Below, piece after piece: positions 1-9,896 of a stretch of 64,000 nucleotides of DNA. Position numbers and translations under genes: made by a program. The notes under the pieces were generated by a model that saw nothing but the letters and a program-made list of their open reading frames with translations, was not told the DNA's origin and ran no database searches. Origin of the DNA: Tritrichomonas foetus (Eukaryota; Parabasalia; Tritrichomonadida; Tritrichomonadidae); the NCBI GenBank assembly GCA_001839685.1, contig MLAK01000684.1, positions 1 through 64,000 of the forward strand, read 5' to 3'. Position 1 is the stretch's first letter. Each line of letters begins with the position of its first letter.

Positions 1-299
1 TTCAAATGCTCAGAATATGAACAAACTTTTTGATCCCGAGGTCATCCATTGAAGAATGATTCTTCACATCACTTCACCGGAGTTTATCCTTAAATCCAAA
101 AAAGTGATCAGTTTTCTAAACAGATTATCTACGCATTAAATTCATTTATTAAACATTATATTTCCTTTTCCACTTTTGCAATGATTTTCTCTATTATTAA
201 TCACAATAATTATAAGTTAGATCAATATTTTGTATAATATTCTCAATATTGAATATCATCTTCAAGTAGAAACAAATCTTCATTTTCGTTTTTTGTTGG
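1..299. other. AT-rich flank without a recognised gene
   Basis: I see no gene, RNA or repeat here. It lies beyond the 3' end of the decayed channel gene. Confidence 0.6.
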
Positions 300-1476
300 T
301 TACATTTCTGATTTGGCTGATTTTTTAAATTCAGACATTTTCAACAATCTTTGAAACATTTCATTATAAAGCTGTTGTTTTGCTTTGTTATTTTCTTGAA
401 TTTTCAAAAGTGACATATTAACCGCCTTCATCCAGAAGGATTTGCAAAAATATACAGTTTTGGATCAATATTTCCTTTCTGTGTCAACGTTTGAATGAAC
501 TCCATATCTTCTGTTGGTGATGCATTAACTCAATCGTTAAATATCATTGAATCTTGACATTTTAGTAAATATTTCAATTTCCCTTGATTTTCTTCAATTA
601 ATTTAGCTTCAACAAATTTAGAAATTTGAGAAATATGTAATTTCTTATACAAGTGTGCTTCTGCTTCAGCAGATTCAGAGAAACTATCTGTAACTGCAGC
701 AACAACCAAACTTGAAAAAATAATGCCGGTGAATAAAACAACACCAAAAGAAAATAACCTTGAAACATGACCGTAATAGTTATCCATATCATCGTGATAA
801 GCATTCCAAGCATCATTGGTAGTAATTGCGAAAATTGTTAATAAAGATCCATAGATTTCCCCATGGATCTGGAATTTGTTGACCAAATAAATACAATCCT
901 GCAATTGCCAAAATAAGCATAAAAACGAATAACATGATAATTAAAATAATTGCAGATTTCATTGTTTTCATGAGTGACAATAATAAAGTTTATAACTTTT
1001 GAAAGGCATGAATTGACCTTAGAATTCTAATGCATCTAAAAGCCCAAATAGCCCGCAAATAACTGAAACTCAATGAAATGAAAATTTAAGGAAAAAGTGA
1101 AATCAGCAAGATGATAAAATCAATGATGTTCCATCCATCAAACCAATATTTGAGTGGAAATGCAATGATTTTAATCACAAACTCTGTTGTGTAAGTTGTA
1201 ACAAAAAAATATCTGATATTTTGACGAAACTTTCAATTTCGCCATGATTTTTGATTTTATATTCAGCAGAATATGCTGAAATTGCCGTGTTTAAAGTAAT
1301 TATAATCATTAAATATGCAAAAAAAAAAATCGATCTGGACACAACTTTAAAGAATTTATGAAAACCGAAATTATCATATTGTTTGTACATGATAAAACCA
1401 TTTTGTCTAATTTCTTGCTCTGTTTTCCCATCTTTTTGAAGATAAACTTATTTACAACATGATAGACTTTTTCCAT
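300..1476 (-). pseudogene. Decayed CatSper-like single-domain voltage-gated cation channel
   Basis: Reading the minus strand piecewise recovers an almost complete six-segment channel: a start at 1476, S1 (FFFAYLMIIITL), S2-S3 (WFDGWNIIDFIILLISLF), an S4 sensor with regularly spaced arginines (LRAIWAFRCIRILRSIHAF), S5, a pore loop with ITTNDAWNAY, S6 (GIIFSSLVVAAVTDSF) and a C-terminal coiled-coil-like helix. The T-x-D-x-W pore signature is the CatSper type. The gene is broken by in-frame stops at 530-532, 990-992 and 1086-1088, and by frame changes near 445, 850-905, 1200 (an A7 run) and 1430. Intact relatives would be ion channels of the plasma or flagellar membrane. Homopolymer indels alone could be sequencing error, but three separate stops make real decay more likely. 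A non-CatSper member of the voltage-gated superfamily cannot be excluded. Confidence 0.75.
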
Positions 1477-1591
1477 ATGTCAAATTTTTTTGTCAAATTT
1501 CCTAAATGAGTATTTCATATCAAATGTCTCATTCTCTGTACGTTAATTAATTGATAGATAAACGTACATATCAAAAGTTTGCATTAGCAAT

Positions 1592-2515
1592 ATGAATGTT
1601 GAAATTGATATGATAAATCGTAAGACCGAAAACACAATATCAAAGTTAAGAAGCAAGCGAAAGAAAATGATTGCCAGTCTTAAGTATGAAGAAGCCCAAA
1701 AAATTGATGATGAAATTGTTGTCCATCATCAAAACGCAATTGAAGATTCGATTCAAATAATCATTTCGGAATTTGAAGAAGTTGTTAATTCATATCTTCA
1801 AAGAATTTATGACTCTGATCAGTATATTGACAAAGAATGTAATGAATTAATTAATGAGCATCAAAAGAAATATCATTATAACTTCAAAAATATACAGCAG
1901 GAGCACCTTCAAGCACTTGCACTTATCGAGTCAAGGTATCAAGACAGCCGAATGAGAGAAAATGAAAGAAGATATCCTGAACAAACTCATTTATTAGAAT
2001 TATCGAAGAAAGCCGCTCTCAATGGTGATTATCAGCAAGCCCTTGAACTTCGAGATAAATCCAGGATTGTTGCACAAGAATCCTTAGAAAATAGATTAAA
2101 CCAACTTGAGATGGATTTCAATTCTCAGAGAGAAGAAAAAATAAATGAGTTCAAAACTATATTTGAACAAATGGTCGCAAGATATAATGGTGGTTTTGAT
2201 GTTCATAGAAAAGCTGCTGAGAAAAAGCATGAAGCATTCAAAACCAATAGAGACTTACAATTAACTTCATTCTATCAGAAAGCAACAACAAAGCTTAATT
2301 CTATTTTTAAATCTAGTTCAGTTATACAACAAGCAGATCTTCAACTCCGAGCAATTTTGAAATCACAATGTGAATCCTTCAATTACATTCCTCCTTCGAT
2401 TACAGCAGTTCTCCCTGCTGAAAAATCGACTCTTAAATCCAATACTGTCTCTAGAACATCAACACGTTCATCATCAAGATTGCCTTCACGGACTACAACA
2501 AAAAGAACCTATTAA
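1592..2515 (+). CDS. Coiled-coil protein of unknown function
   Basis: This 307-residue protein is almost entirely charged alpha helix with heptad-like spacing, followed by a Ser/Thr/Arg-rich tail of about 30 residues that looks disordered and basic. Two short segments, around residues 20-43 (KYEEAQKIDDEI) and 137-152 (GDYQQALELRDK), resemble UVR-type helical hairpins, which mediate protein contacts in many coiled-coil proteins. There is no signal peptide, membrane segment or catalytic motif. The ATG at 1592 is preceded by TCAAAAG, weakly like the trichomonad initiator. It may be a cytoskeletal or scaffold protein; that is inference from composition only. Confidence 0.75.
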   Translation: MNVEIDMINRKTENTISKLRSKRKKMIASLKYEEAQKIDDEIVVHHQNAIEDSIQIIISEFEEVVNSYLQRIYDSDQYIDKECNELINEHQKKYHYNFKNIQQEHLQALALIESRYQDSRMRENERRYPEQTHLLELSKKAALNGDYQQALELRDKSRIVAQESLENRLNQLEMDFNSQREEKINEFKTIFEQMVARYNGGFDVHRKAAEKKHEAFKTNRDLQLTSFYQKATTKLNSIFKSSSVIQQADLQLRAILKSQCESFNYIPPSITAVLPAEKSTLKSNTVSRTSTRSSSRLPSRTTTKRTY

Positions 2516-2750
2516 ATAGGATTCTTTATCTGTTCTTAATCTCGAATAAACTTTTTATTGTTCACTTTTTTTTTACATATCTTAAAACGTAAGACTCGTG
2601 TTTACACATAATTTAGTTTTCTTAATATTTGAACAAATTCATTTGACTCTGTGAAAAGAAAAACATGAAGAAGCAGGGAATTATTCAAAATTTAGTGACT
2701 CGATACAACCATTGTACTAATGAGATGAATAATGTAATGTGGAAGAGATC

Positions 2751-2836
2751 AAAGAAGAAACAAGATATCAAAGAAGAAACAAGATATCAAAGAAGAAACA
2801 AGATATCAAAGAAGAAACAAGATATCAAAGAAGAAG
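2751..2836. repeat. 19-bp minisatellite, about 4.5 copies
   Basis: The unit AAAGAAGAAACAAGATATC is repeated head to tail at 2751, 2770, 2789 and 2808 with no mismatches that I can see, plus a partial copy to 2836. The unit length is not a multiple of three and no real gene covers it, so the 61-codon open frame across it is probably fortuitous. The rest of the 2516-3040 spacer shows only the promoter element of the next gene. Confidence 0.9.
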
Positions 2837-2992
2837 GGGAAAAATTGTAATGCAAATCAACAATCAATGATATTATTCATATATTCTCAGAACTTTGAAG
2901 AATCTTCTAATCATCACAAATAGAAATGAGATCACTTCAAAAACTACGATAATTAAATAAATTATTTTCTACCTTGGTAAGGTGAATAATAT

Positions 2993-3013
2993 GGCCAATA
3001 TTTAAACGGTCAC
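2993..3013 (+). promoter_or_regulatory. Composite promoter block with M3/Myb-like core
   Basis: The block begins GGCCAATATTTAAACGGTCA, and ACGGT ends 30 bases before the ATG at 3041. The AACGGTC core resembles the published Trichomonas M3 element, which is bound by a Myb-like protein and has the consensus (A/G/T)(A/G)C(G/C)G(T/C)T(T/A/G). The same 21 bases occur at 19327-19347 before another gene. Confidence 0.6.
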
Positions 3014-3040
3014 TCAAATCGTCTAAATTGATTTAATTGA

Positions 3041-5662
3041 ATGGGAGCTCAGCTTGCAGCAAACTACGATAATATTCAGCAAACATTTCAATTTGAATTT
3101 TGGAACATTCATTCTGCCTCACATCGCACCACGAATGAAAACGTTTCATTATGGATCATCGATAACGAAAGATTTGCCAAGAAATTCACAACCAGAAACG
3201 AGCGAGATGAGTATTTTGAACTGTGTCTTCAGTCCATACAAAATATTCGGAAACTTCGCCATCCAAGAATCTTGAAAATATTGGAAGTCAACGAAAAGAA
3301 ACCAGACATCGCCTTCGCCTCAGAGCCGATTGCAGCATCACTCACGACGAAATTCCAGAAAATGCACGCAATGGATGCCGCTTATGTATCATTGCAGCTT
3401 GCTGAAGCACTTGGATTCCTTAACCAAGATGCACGACTTGCCCACCTTGGTTTGACTCCACGATCAGTTATGCTTACTTCTGATATGGGCGTCAAATTAA
3501 TTGATTTCCAATGGTCGGCTCCGATCAACTCGCAAGGACTTGTTTCTATACCCGATCGACTTTTTTCATCTCGCACTTTATCGGAGTATGCTTATAAGCC
3601 ACCGGAACTCTTGTCAAAGAAAGAAGTGACAAGTCAAGCAGATATTTTCATTTTTGGCCTGTTTATGTACTATGCATTCACAGGGGAACCCCTTTGTGAT
3701 GGAAAAACTCCACAAGATATTTTAAATGGTCTTCCAACAAGAATTTGCAATATTTATAATGTTCCAAATGATTTTAAACAACTTATTCAATCATGCCTTT
3801 CAATTGAACCGTCAACAAGGCCTTCATTCCTTCAAATTTTACAAAGCCAAGCATTTCAATCTATGCAACTTAAAGCTCTTCGTTATATCGATATGATTTT
3901 AACGAAAGATCCACAAGATAAATTCAAATTTTATAAAGGCTTATCAACAAAAATTGAAGATTTTAGTCCAACTTTAACAAAAATTAAAATTTTACCGGTT
4001 TTTATAAATGAAATTAAATTGGATGTTCGTTTTGCCCCAATCCTACTTGGTCCAATCTTTCAAATTGTTCAGCCTTTTACACAAGAAGAATTTATGAATC
4101 TTGTTTGGAAACAAATTTCATTTTTAACAACAATTGTTAATCCGCCAGAAGTATCTATTGCACTTTTAAAGAATATAAAAACAATTATGGCAAAGATTGA
4201 TAAACATATTCATAAAGATCACATTTACCCAATCATTTTCTCTGCACTCCAATCACCTGATCCTAGAATTCATAGAGAATGTTTATCAGATATCAGTTTA
4301 ATTATTGAAGAAATGAATGAAAATAGTATTCGCACGCAAATTCTTCCACGTGTTCTCGATTTGGCCACGAATTCCACTGATTCAAACATTGCTGCAAGCT
4401 CAATCTTGTGCGTGAAACAATGTTTAGGAAAAATAGATAATGATACATTTGCCACTGAAATGTTACCTAGATTTACACAGATTTGGCAAAAAGCACGAAA
4501 TGCAACAGTGGCAATTGCAATTGTTGATACAATTGAAATTTTACGTGCAAGCAAGGATATCATGATGACACGTGCAATTCCAATAGCTGCTGAAATCGCT
4601 GGTAGCCATTCAATTGAAGGTGATATTAAGATGAGATTATGTGATTGGATGATTTCTACCATTCGTGCATTTAAAGATCAAAGGCCTGCAACGAACTATA
4701 GTGTGACTAAAGCATCATTTGATGCAGATAATCCTTTCGGATCATCAGCACCAGCACAACCATCATCAATACAAGCATCAAGGCCAATTGAAAATACTTT
4801 TTCGATGGATTCATCGAAATCAAGCATGAATGCAAACGATATTTTTGGTTCTTCATCAATGGGAGCACCATCAAAGCCATCTGTTTCTCAAGCAAATGAT
4901 GTTTTTGGTGGTAATTCTGGTGCACAATTAAATGCTGGTGACATTTTCGGTAGTTCCAATCCAAATCCATCCCAATCATCACGCACAACATCAAATACAT
5001 CTTCTTCATCGAAACCATCACAACCAAATATTAATATTGATGTTTTTGGAACTGGAATGGGGTCAAATAATTCCACTAGAGGTTCACAGTCATCTGGAAT
5101 GAATGCAGCGGATATATTTGGATCATCACAACAACAATCACAACAAAGAAATAATAATCCATCAACTATGGATATTTTCGGTCCATCTCAATCAAAACCA
5201 CAGCCACAACAACAACGACAACAATCCACAAATGTATATAATAGTCCAGATATTGATATTTTTGGACCGCCAACTCACAAAAATAATCAACCACCACCAC
5301 CTTCAAATGGTCTTCCTTTACAATCTAATTTTGGAATGGGAAGACCACAACCACAACAAAACATGAATATGGGTCAAAACATGGGAATGAATCAACAACA
5401 ACAACAACAACAAAGATATGGAAATTCATCGATGGGTGGATATGGTGGAATGGATTCTATGTCATTCTCAGCTCAGAACATGCCACAGCAACATGGCTAT
5501 GGAGGAATGGGTCAACCAATGCCACAAGGTGGATATGGAGGTCAAAATAACGGTTTCGGAGATAGTATTCAATGGACTGGTGGTTCACAAAACACATTTG
5601 GCGGAAGAAATCCGAACCAAGGAAATAACAATAATAATGATCTTCTTGGATATTTGTTTTAA
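3041..5662 (+). CDS. Scy1-like (SCYL2-type) pseudokinase with HEAT repeats and DIFG tail
   Basis: The 873-residue protein has three parts. Residues 1-275 are a protein-kinase fold without catalysis: the HRD loop reads HLGLTPRSV, DFG is DFQ, and the APE region is PPELL. Residues 280-560 are HEAT-like helices. Residues 565-873 are Gln/Asn/Ser/Gly-rich and carry NPFG plus seven D-I/V-F-G motifs (for example NDIFGSS, IDVFGTG, MDIFGPS). Scy1-like proteins work in clathrin and COPI membrane traffic as non-enzymatic scaffolds, and SCYL2 binds clathrin and AP2. The repeated NPF/DxF-like motifs fit adaptor or EH-domain binding, which is an inference. The start is supported by the promoter block 30 bases upstream. 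Confidence 0.85.
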   Translation: MGAQLAANYDNIQQTFQFEFWNIHSASHRTTNENVSLWIIDNERFAKKFTTRNERDEYFELCLQSIQNIRKLRHPRILKILEVNEKKPDIAFASEPIAASLTTKFQKMHAMDAAYVSLQLAEALGFLNQDARLAHLGLTPRSVMLTSDMGVKLIDFQWSAPINSQGLVSIPDRLFSSRTLSEYAYKPPELLSKKEVTSQADIFIFGLFMYYAFTGEPLCDGKTPQDILNGLPTRICNIYNVPNDFKQLIQSCLSIEPSTRPSFLQILQSQAFQSMQLKALRYIDMILTKDPQDKFKFYKGLSTKIEDFSPTLTKIKILPVFINEIKLDVRFAPILLGPIFQIVQPFTQEEFMNLVWKQISFLTTIVNPPEVSIALLKNIKTIMAKIDKHIHKDHIYPIIFSALQSPDPRIHRECLSDISLIIEEMNENSIRTQILPRVLDLATNSTDSNIAASSILCVKQCLGKIDNDTFATEMLPRFTQIWQKARNATVAIAIVDTIEILRASKDIMMTRAIPIAAEIAGSHSIEGDIKMRLCDWMISTIRAFKDQRPATNYSVTKASFDADNPFGSSAPAQPSSIQASRPIENTFSMDSSKSSMNANDIFGSSSMGAPSKPSVSQANDVFGGNSGAQLNAGDIFGSSNPNPSQSSRTTSNTSSSSKPSQPNINIDVFGTGMGSNNSTRGSQSSGMNAADIFGSSQQQSQQRNNNPSTMDIFGPSQSKPQPQQQRQQSTNVYNSPDIDIFGPPTHKNNQPPPPSNGLPLQSNFGMGRPQPQQNMNMGQNMGMNQQQQQQQRYGNSSMGGYGGMDSMSFSAQNMPQQHGYGGMGQPMPQGGYGGQNNGFGDSIQWTGGSQNTFGGRNPNQGNNNNNDLLGYLF

Positions 5663-5979
5663 TTATTAATAGATATTCGTTAATATGTGAAAAATGTGGA
5701 AATTTATATTAAAAAACTCAAATGACTTTACTCTTTCTTATTCTTTTTGTGTTTGTTGAATGCAAATTATTAGTGTGAAATGAATATTGATTATTTTATG
5801 TAACATGAATATTTCAAGATGCGATATTTTCATGAAATAATCCGGCCGATTACAAATTTAATTTGATGAATATCGTATATTTTTGAATGTATGTTTGTTT
5901 GTTTAATTTTGAATATACTTCTGAAATATCTTGAACTTTTGATATTTCTTTACAAGTAGGATTTTCAATTCAAAAATTT
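5663..5979. other. Spacer between the Scy1-like gene and eIF4E
   Basis: AT-rich spacer between two plus-strand genes. I see no ORF or structured element; the last bases (TTTTCAATTCAAAAATTTATG) may hold an initiator-like TCA. Confidence 0.6.
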
Positions 5980-6453
5980 ATGACAGCCAATGATGAACAT
6001 CCCCTTCCATCAAGTTGGGAGTTTTGGGTTATCCGTACTAACTACGAATACGAAATTGAAAGAATCGTCTCGTTTTCAACAATCGAGGAATTTTGGAAAA
6101 ATTATCTTCAATTACCAGATATCACGAAAATGAAAACCGGCGGATTTGCTTTATTTAAAAAAGGAATTAAACCAGCCTGGGAAGATCCAGTTAACCAATT
6201 TGGCTCGAAAGCTCGAATATTGCCGCAACTAAATACAGAACAGTTTGAATACATTCTACGCGCAATGATAGGTGGAACAATTGACCAAAAAACCGCCGGG
6301 ACTTTAAACGGTCTCTATGTCAATGCAACAAAAAAAATGACGGTTGAACTTTGGTTTGGATCAAAAGTTGCTGGCATTGATCAGCAAGTTTTGGCTCAAA
6401 TGATACAAATGAATAGTCAAGACTTAGTTATATCCCCAATCCGATCGAAATAA
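5980..6453 (+). CDS. eIF4E-family cap-binding protein
   Basis: A compact 157-residue eIF4E-like protein. It aligns with the family core: W13 and W16 (SSWEFWV), FSTIEEFWKNY, FALFKKGIKPAWEDP with the cap-stacking Trp at W67, and VELWFG near the end. The partner stacking Trp (W56 in human eIF4E) is Tyr here (Y22, NYEYEIERI), as in the 4EHP class. The Arg-Gly-Gly-Arg segment after WED is changed to QFGSKAR. It therefore probably binds capped RNA in translation initiation or in repression, perhaps more weakly than a canonical eIF4E. It lacks the usual N-terminal extension. The ATG is the first in frame. Confidence 0.88.
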   Translation: MTANDEHPLPSSWEFWVIRTNYEYEIERIVSFSTIEEFWKNYLQLPDITKMKTGGFALFKKGIKPAWEDPVNQFGSKARILPQLNTEQFEYILRAMIGGTIDQKTAGTLNGLYVNATKKMTVELWFGSKVAGIDQQVLAQMIQMNSQDLVISPIRSK

Positions 6454-6995
6454 CAAATACCATTTTACTAGAACATCAATCACTTTCACATTCAAATTTT
6501 CAATGTGAATGAAAACAAATGTATAAAATAAATGAGTATAGAAAGATATATGCTATATAGAAATGTTAATAAACTTTTATTTAAGTCAGTTTATTCATAA
6601 TTTATTCAAATAAATTATTTAATATGTATGAACATAGTATTCGAAAAGATAAGAGATAGAACAACGAAATGCCATCTATCATAATACTTTGTAATTGATA
6701 TAGGAAATGTTAATTTTCAAATTATTAATTGGAAGCATATGTTCTACACTTTAAGTTCATTCACGTTGAAATTCAGAATACTTTCCTTTGGAGATGGTCA
6801 AATATTTCTTTTGATTAATTAATCCAAATAGATGGCTTAATATTGTTTGTGCTTTATTATTAATTATTATAATTATTATAATTTTGAAAGTTGTATATCA
6901 AAAAAAATTTGATTCAATTTAGACTATTTTTAATAAAAGGCAAGAAGAATTAGTGAATCATTTATTAATATTTATTATTAATCATTCATGATTTA
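6454..6995. other. AT-rich convergent spacer
   Basis: Spacer between the convergent eIF4E and ankyrin genes. It holds runs such as TTATTATAATTATTATAATTTTG but no supported gene or RNA. Confidence 0.6.
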
Positions 6996-8195
6996 TTATT
7001 CTTTGAGATATTTCAGAGCATTGAGATTATATTCCTGACAAAAATATCGAAGTGTTGGTTGTGATGTTAAGTCTTTTGTTTCAATAATCCATTCCAAGAT
7101 ATGATTTCGGTGAAAAGCGATTGAAATTTTAGCCATTACTTCCCAATCAACATTTGGTGATTGATAATCTTCAGTAATTCGAATAATTTCAATATTTCCA
7201 CCTGCAATCGAAAAAGGCATCAAAACATTTATTTCGGCTCCATTCATAATGAAATATTTGAAACATTTAATCGAGCCACAAAATGCGGCATATTGAATCA
7301 AATTGAATTTTTGTAATTCGTAATAATATTTTGGTTGAATAATAAAATGAGTAAATTCAGTGGAATAAACATCAAAAAGTCGGGGTTTATAATTTTGATT
7401 GATATTAAAACTGTCTGAACAAACTATAATATTTTGAAGTAAATCAAGATCATCATTTTTGACTGCTTCAATTTCTTCTCTGATTTGTGATTCTTGTGTG
7501 ATTAAATTTTGTAAAGATTCACGTGTTTGAGGATCCAACTCGTATCCTAAATCATATTTTTGTATATAGCTGTTAGTTTCTGCTGAAAATAGCATATGCT
7601 CAATAATCACTTCAATATTGATATTATAAATAGAATGATTACCCAAATAATATTTGTCTTTTTCACCATCTTCGTATTCAACATCTCCAATCATTGGATT
7701 TTCCCAATTAGGATATTCATATTCTAGAAATTCTTTGATAAACCAATGATAAAATTCTGAAGTAATCATTGTTTTATTCCAGAATTCACAAATATAATAA
7801 TCAAAGAATTCTTTGGCATATTCTTCAAAAGAATAAAGTTTCTTTTCATATAGTTTATAATAGAAACATACCATTGCATTTAACAAAAATCTTTCTTTGA
7901 TACCTCGCAATGCATCAATTCCAAGTTTTAACGAAATCGATTCTTTTGCAATTGGTGATTTTTCAACGATAAAAAGAAAGAAATCAACATAATTTTCCAT
8001 ATGGATTGATCGAAAAGGAATGACTTTCATAAGTTTTTTAAAGAAAATTTCAAAATTTTTTGTTGATGAACAAAATGAAGATGATATTATTTTTTCAGCA
8101 CTTTCGTTCATGTTGTCATTTGATAAATCAAATAATATTTCTTCGATGATCAGAGTTGCCTGATCGATGTCTTGGCTGACTGTAGAGCCTGTCAT
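6996..8195 (-). CDS. Ankyrin-repeat protein of the trichomonad DUF3447 type
   Basis: A 399-residue protein. The N-terminal two thirds are helical with no recognised motif. From about residue 295 there are degenerate ankyrin repeats (LIQYAAFCGSIKCFKYFIMNGAEINV, split here: LIQYAAFCGSIKCFKYF and IMNGAEINV), then IAGGNIEIIRI and AFHRNHILEWII. This layout matches the very large ankyrin families of trichomonads. These mediate protein contacts, and most have no known partner. There is no membrane segment. The minus-strand ATG at 8195 is the first in frame. The protein ends soon after LNALKYLKE, so the repeat array is short for the family. Confidence 0.7.
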   Translation of the reverse strand: MTGSTVSQDIDQATLIIEEILFDLSNDNMNESAEKIISSSFCSSTKNFEIFFKKLMKVIPFRSIHMENYVDFFLFIVEKSPIAKESISLKLGIDALRGIKERFLLNAMVCFYYKLYEKKLYSFEEYAKEFFDYYICEFWNKTMITSEFYHWFIKEFLEYEYPNWENPMIGDVEYEDGEKDKYYLGNHSIYNINIEVIIEHMLFSAETNSYIQKYDLGYELDPQTRESLQNLITQESQIREEIEAVKNDDLDLLQNIIVCSDSFNINQNYKPRLFDVYSTEFTHFIIQPKYYYELQKFNLIQYAAFCGSIKCFKYFIMNGAEINVLMPFSIAGGNIEIIRITEDYQSPNVDWEVMAKISIAFHRNHILEWIIETKDLTSQPTLRYFCQEYNLNALKYLKE

Positions 8196-8687
8196 AATTT
8201 CTTAAAAAAAGTGAAATGAATTTGAATTCACTCGTGAAATGTGACACATGTTTCACTTGTGAATTTTTCATTTTTTTCCAACAACAAAGTGCATAATTAA
8301 AATATTTCTCTTCATGAAATATAATTTATTATTCTCTCTGATGAAAACAGAAAATTTTTGCAATGATTAAAAAAAAAAAAACACTATATATACATAAACC
8401 CTCATCATAATTAACTAAATGTTTTTTTTTCACTATCTACAAATATTTCTGAATTAACTATTTAAATTTTATGATTCATTGAAAATAATTTTATTTTATT
8501 ATTCGCGTTTTTTCAATAATTCGGAGTCATGTGTTAAATATCTATCTTTCCACGTAGAATTTAAGCATTTCCCAAAAATAGAAGTGTCTTAATTGTCTCA
8601 AATGATGATTTTAAATTGAGTTTTTGTGAGAAAGTTTTTCAGAAGGAGGCCGTTAAACACATTTGGCGGGTTTGTCACTTTTTCCCA
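8196..8687. promoter_or_regulatory. Divergent spacer with a GGCCGTTAAAC element
   Basis: Spacer between divergent genes. It contains an A12 run near 8370 and, at 8649-8659, GGCCGTTAAAC, an M3/Myb-like core 29 bases before the ATG at 8688. The element is weaker than those at 3001 and 19331. Confidence 0.35.
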
Positions 8688-9359
8688 ATGGAAGATCCCG
8701 AGAAAAATGAGAATCCGGATCTCCCCCAGATCTCAATGACAGGTCAAACCGAAATCCATCCGAACGATCTTCTTGTTCTTCAACGAATTTTCTCAGAAGC
8801 CGAACCCATCAACGCTCTTTACACTGAGGAATGCATTGATCCCCTCGCTCTTCACTTTGTGCCAGAAAACGCCTGGTCCCAACAAAATGTTTCTCTCCAC
8901 TTTCTCCATGAAGACTATTTTGGTCGTAAGAACAACGTAAATCGTCGTTTTGAGCATAAATTATGGAATGCACTCCTCATCACGCAGGCCTTCCCAAACA
9001 TGACCAAACTCGTTGGCGTCACCTGGGCAACCGAAACAGTCATCAAGGTTTATAAGTTTCCATTCGCAAAATTATTGAATATCACAGCAATCGACGGTGG
9101 ACTTTTCCACAAGCAGGGGAACTTCACTCGCCATGGGTTTGTCACTCTTTCAGATGCAGACGCCAAACTTCGGGTTCCACAAGAGCAGCTTGCCGATGTC
9201 GATTTCCGCGACGTTTTGCTGATCATGCATGGGTCTCAGCAATTTACAATGAAAAGCAATGAGACAACAATCAGCCAATGCAAGTGGGAATCACCTGGTG
9301 GGGCAACACGCGTCGCATCTCTTAAAACAGATGTTATGCCAATTTTACAGTCAAGTTAG
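8688..9359 (+). CDS. IBD-like winged-helix protein (candidate initiator-binding family)
   Basis: A 223-residue protein counted from MEDPEKNENPD. The open frame extends to 8616, but only through a TTG with no ATG, so 8688 is chosen. Residues about 75-165 read as a winged helix: FEHKLWNALLITQAFP, LVGVTWATETVIKVYKF, FAKLLNITAIDGGLFH, then KQGNFTRHGFVTL. That order (helix, Trp-containing strand, FA-L helix, then NF-RHGF) resembles the Inr-binding domain of trichomonad IBP39 and, more distantly, heat-shock-factor domains. If so, the protein binds promoter DNA. The C-terminal part (IMHGSQQFTMK to the end) is unrecognised. The gene is clearly more GC-rich than its flanks. The family call is from memory and uncertain. 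Confidence 0.5.
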   Translation: MEDPEKNENPDLPQISMTGQTEIHPNDLLVLQRIFSEAEPINALYTEECIDPLALHFVPENAWSQQNVSLHFLHEDYFGRKNNVNRRFEHKLWNALLITQAFPNMTKLVGVTWATETVIKVYKFPFAKLLNITAIDGGLFHKQGNFTRHGFVTLSDADAKLRVPQEQLADVDFRDVLLIMHGSQQFTMKSNETTISQCKWESPGGATRVASLKTDVMPILQSS

Positions 9360-9893
9360 ATCTCGTTTTTTATTTTACTTTTTTCACTTCGTTTAGTTTC
9401 AGCAGAGTTATTTCTTTCCGAAAAATAAAACAGAATGAGTTGGTTTATTATTCATAAATATTTATAAAAATGATTTTATTTATTTTTGTATGTTTTGCTT
9501 TTGTTAGTTTTTGATTTTGCTTTTGTTTGTTTTTGTTTTTGATTTGGCGCAGTAAACATCTATGGGCATCATTGTGTGATATGAATGTTGATATTTACAC
9601 AACATTATCTCGGGTTACATCACCTATTTTTAAAAAGAATTAACCATCACCATCATTGATGATTTCTAAAAGAATGATCGTGACGTTTTTTTTAAAAAAA
9701 AATATAGAACATGCAGGAATTTTATCACACATGTTCGTTGTTGTCCAACTTTGCCACGTGAAAAGAATAATTATTGACGCTTGATTTGATTGGCCAACGA
9801 ATAAAATATTGATTTTCATAAAATGAATGATGAAGGAAATCCATGGAGTTATATTGGCTATGGGAGTCATTCACTCAACGTATATAAAGCTGT
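9360..9893. other. AT-rich spacer
   Basis: T-rich sequence after the IBD-like gene, with runs of TTTTG(T/A) near 9485-9545. I see no gene or structured RNA. Confidence 0.55.
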
Positions 9894-9896
9894 TAA

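Noticed and set aside
2665..2850. Small open frame of 61 codons on the plus strand
   Set aside because: Half of it is the 19-bp minisatellite read in changing phases, with no protein-like composition.
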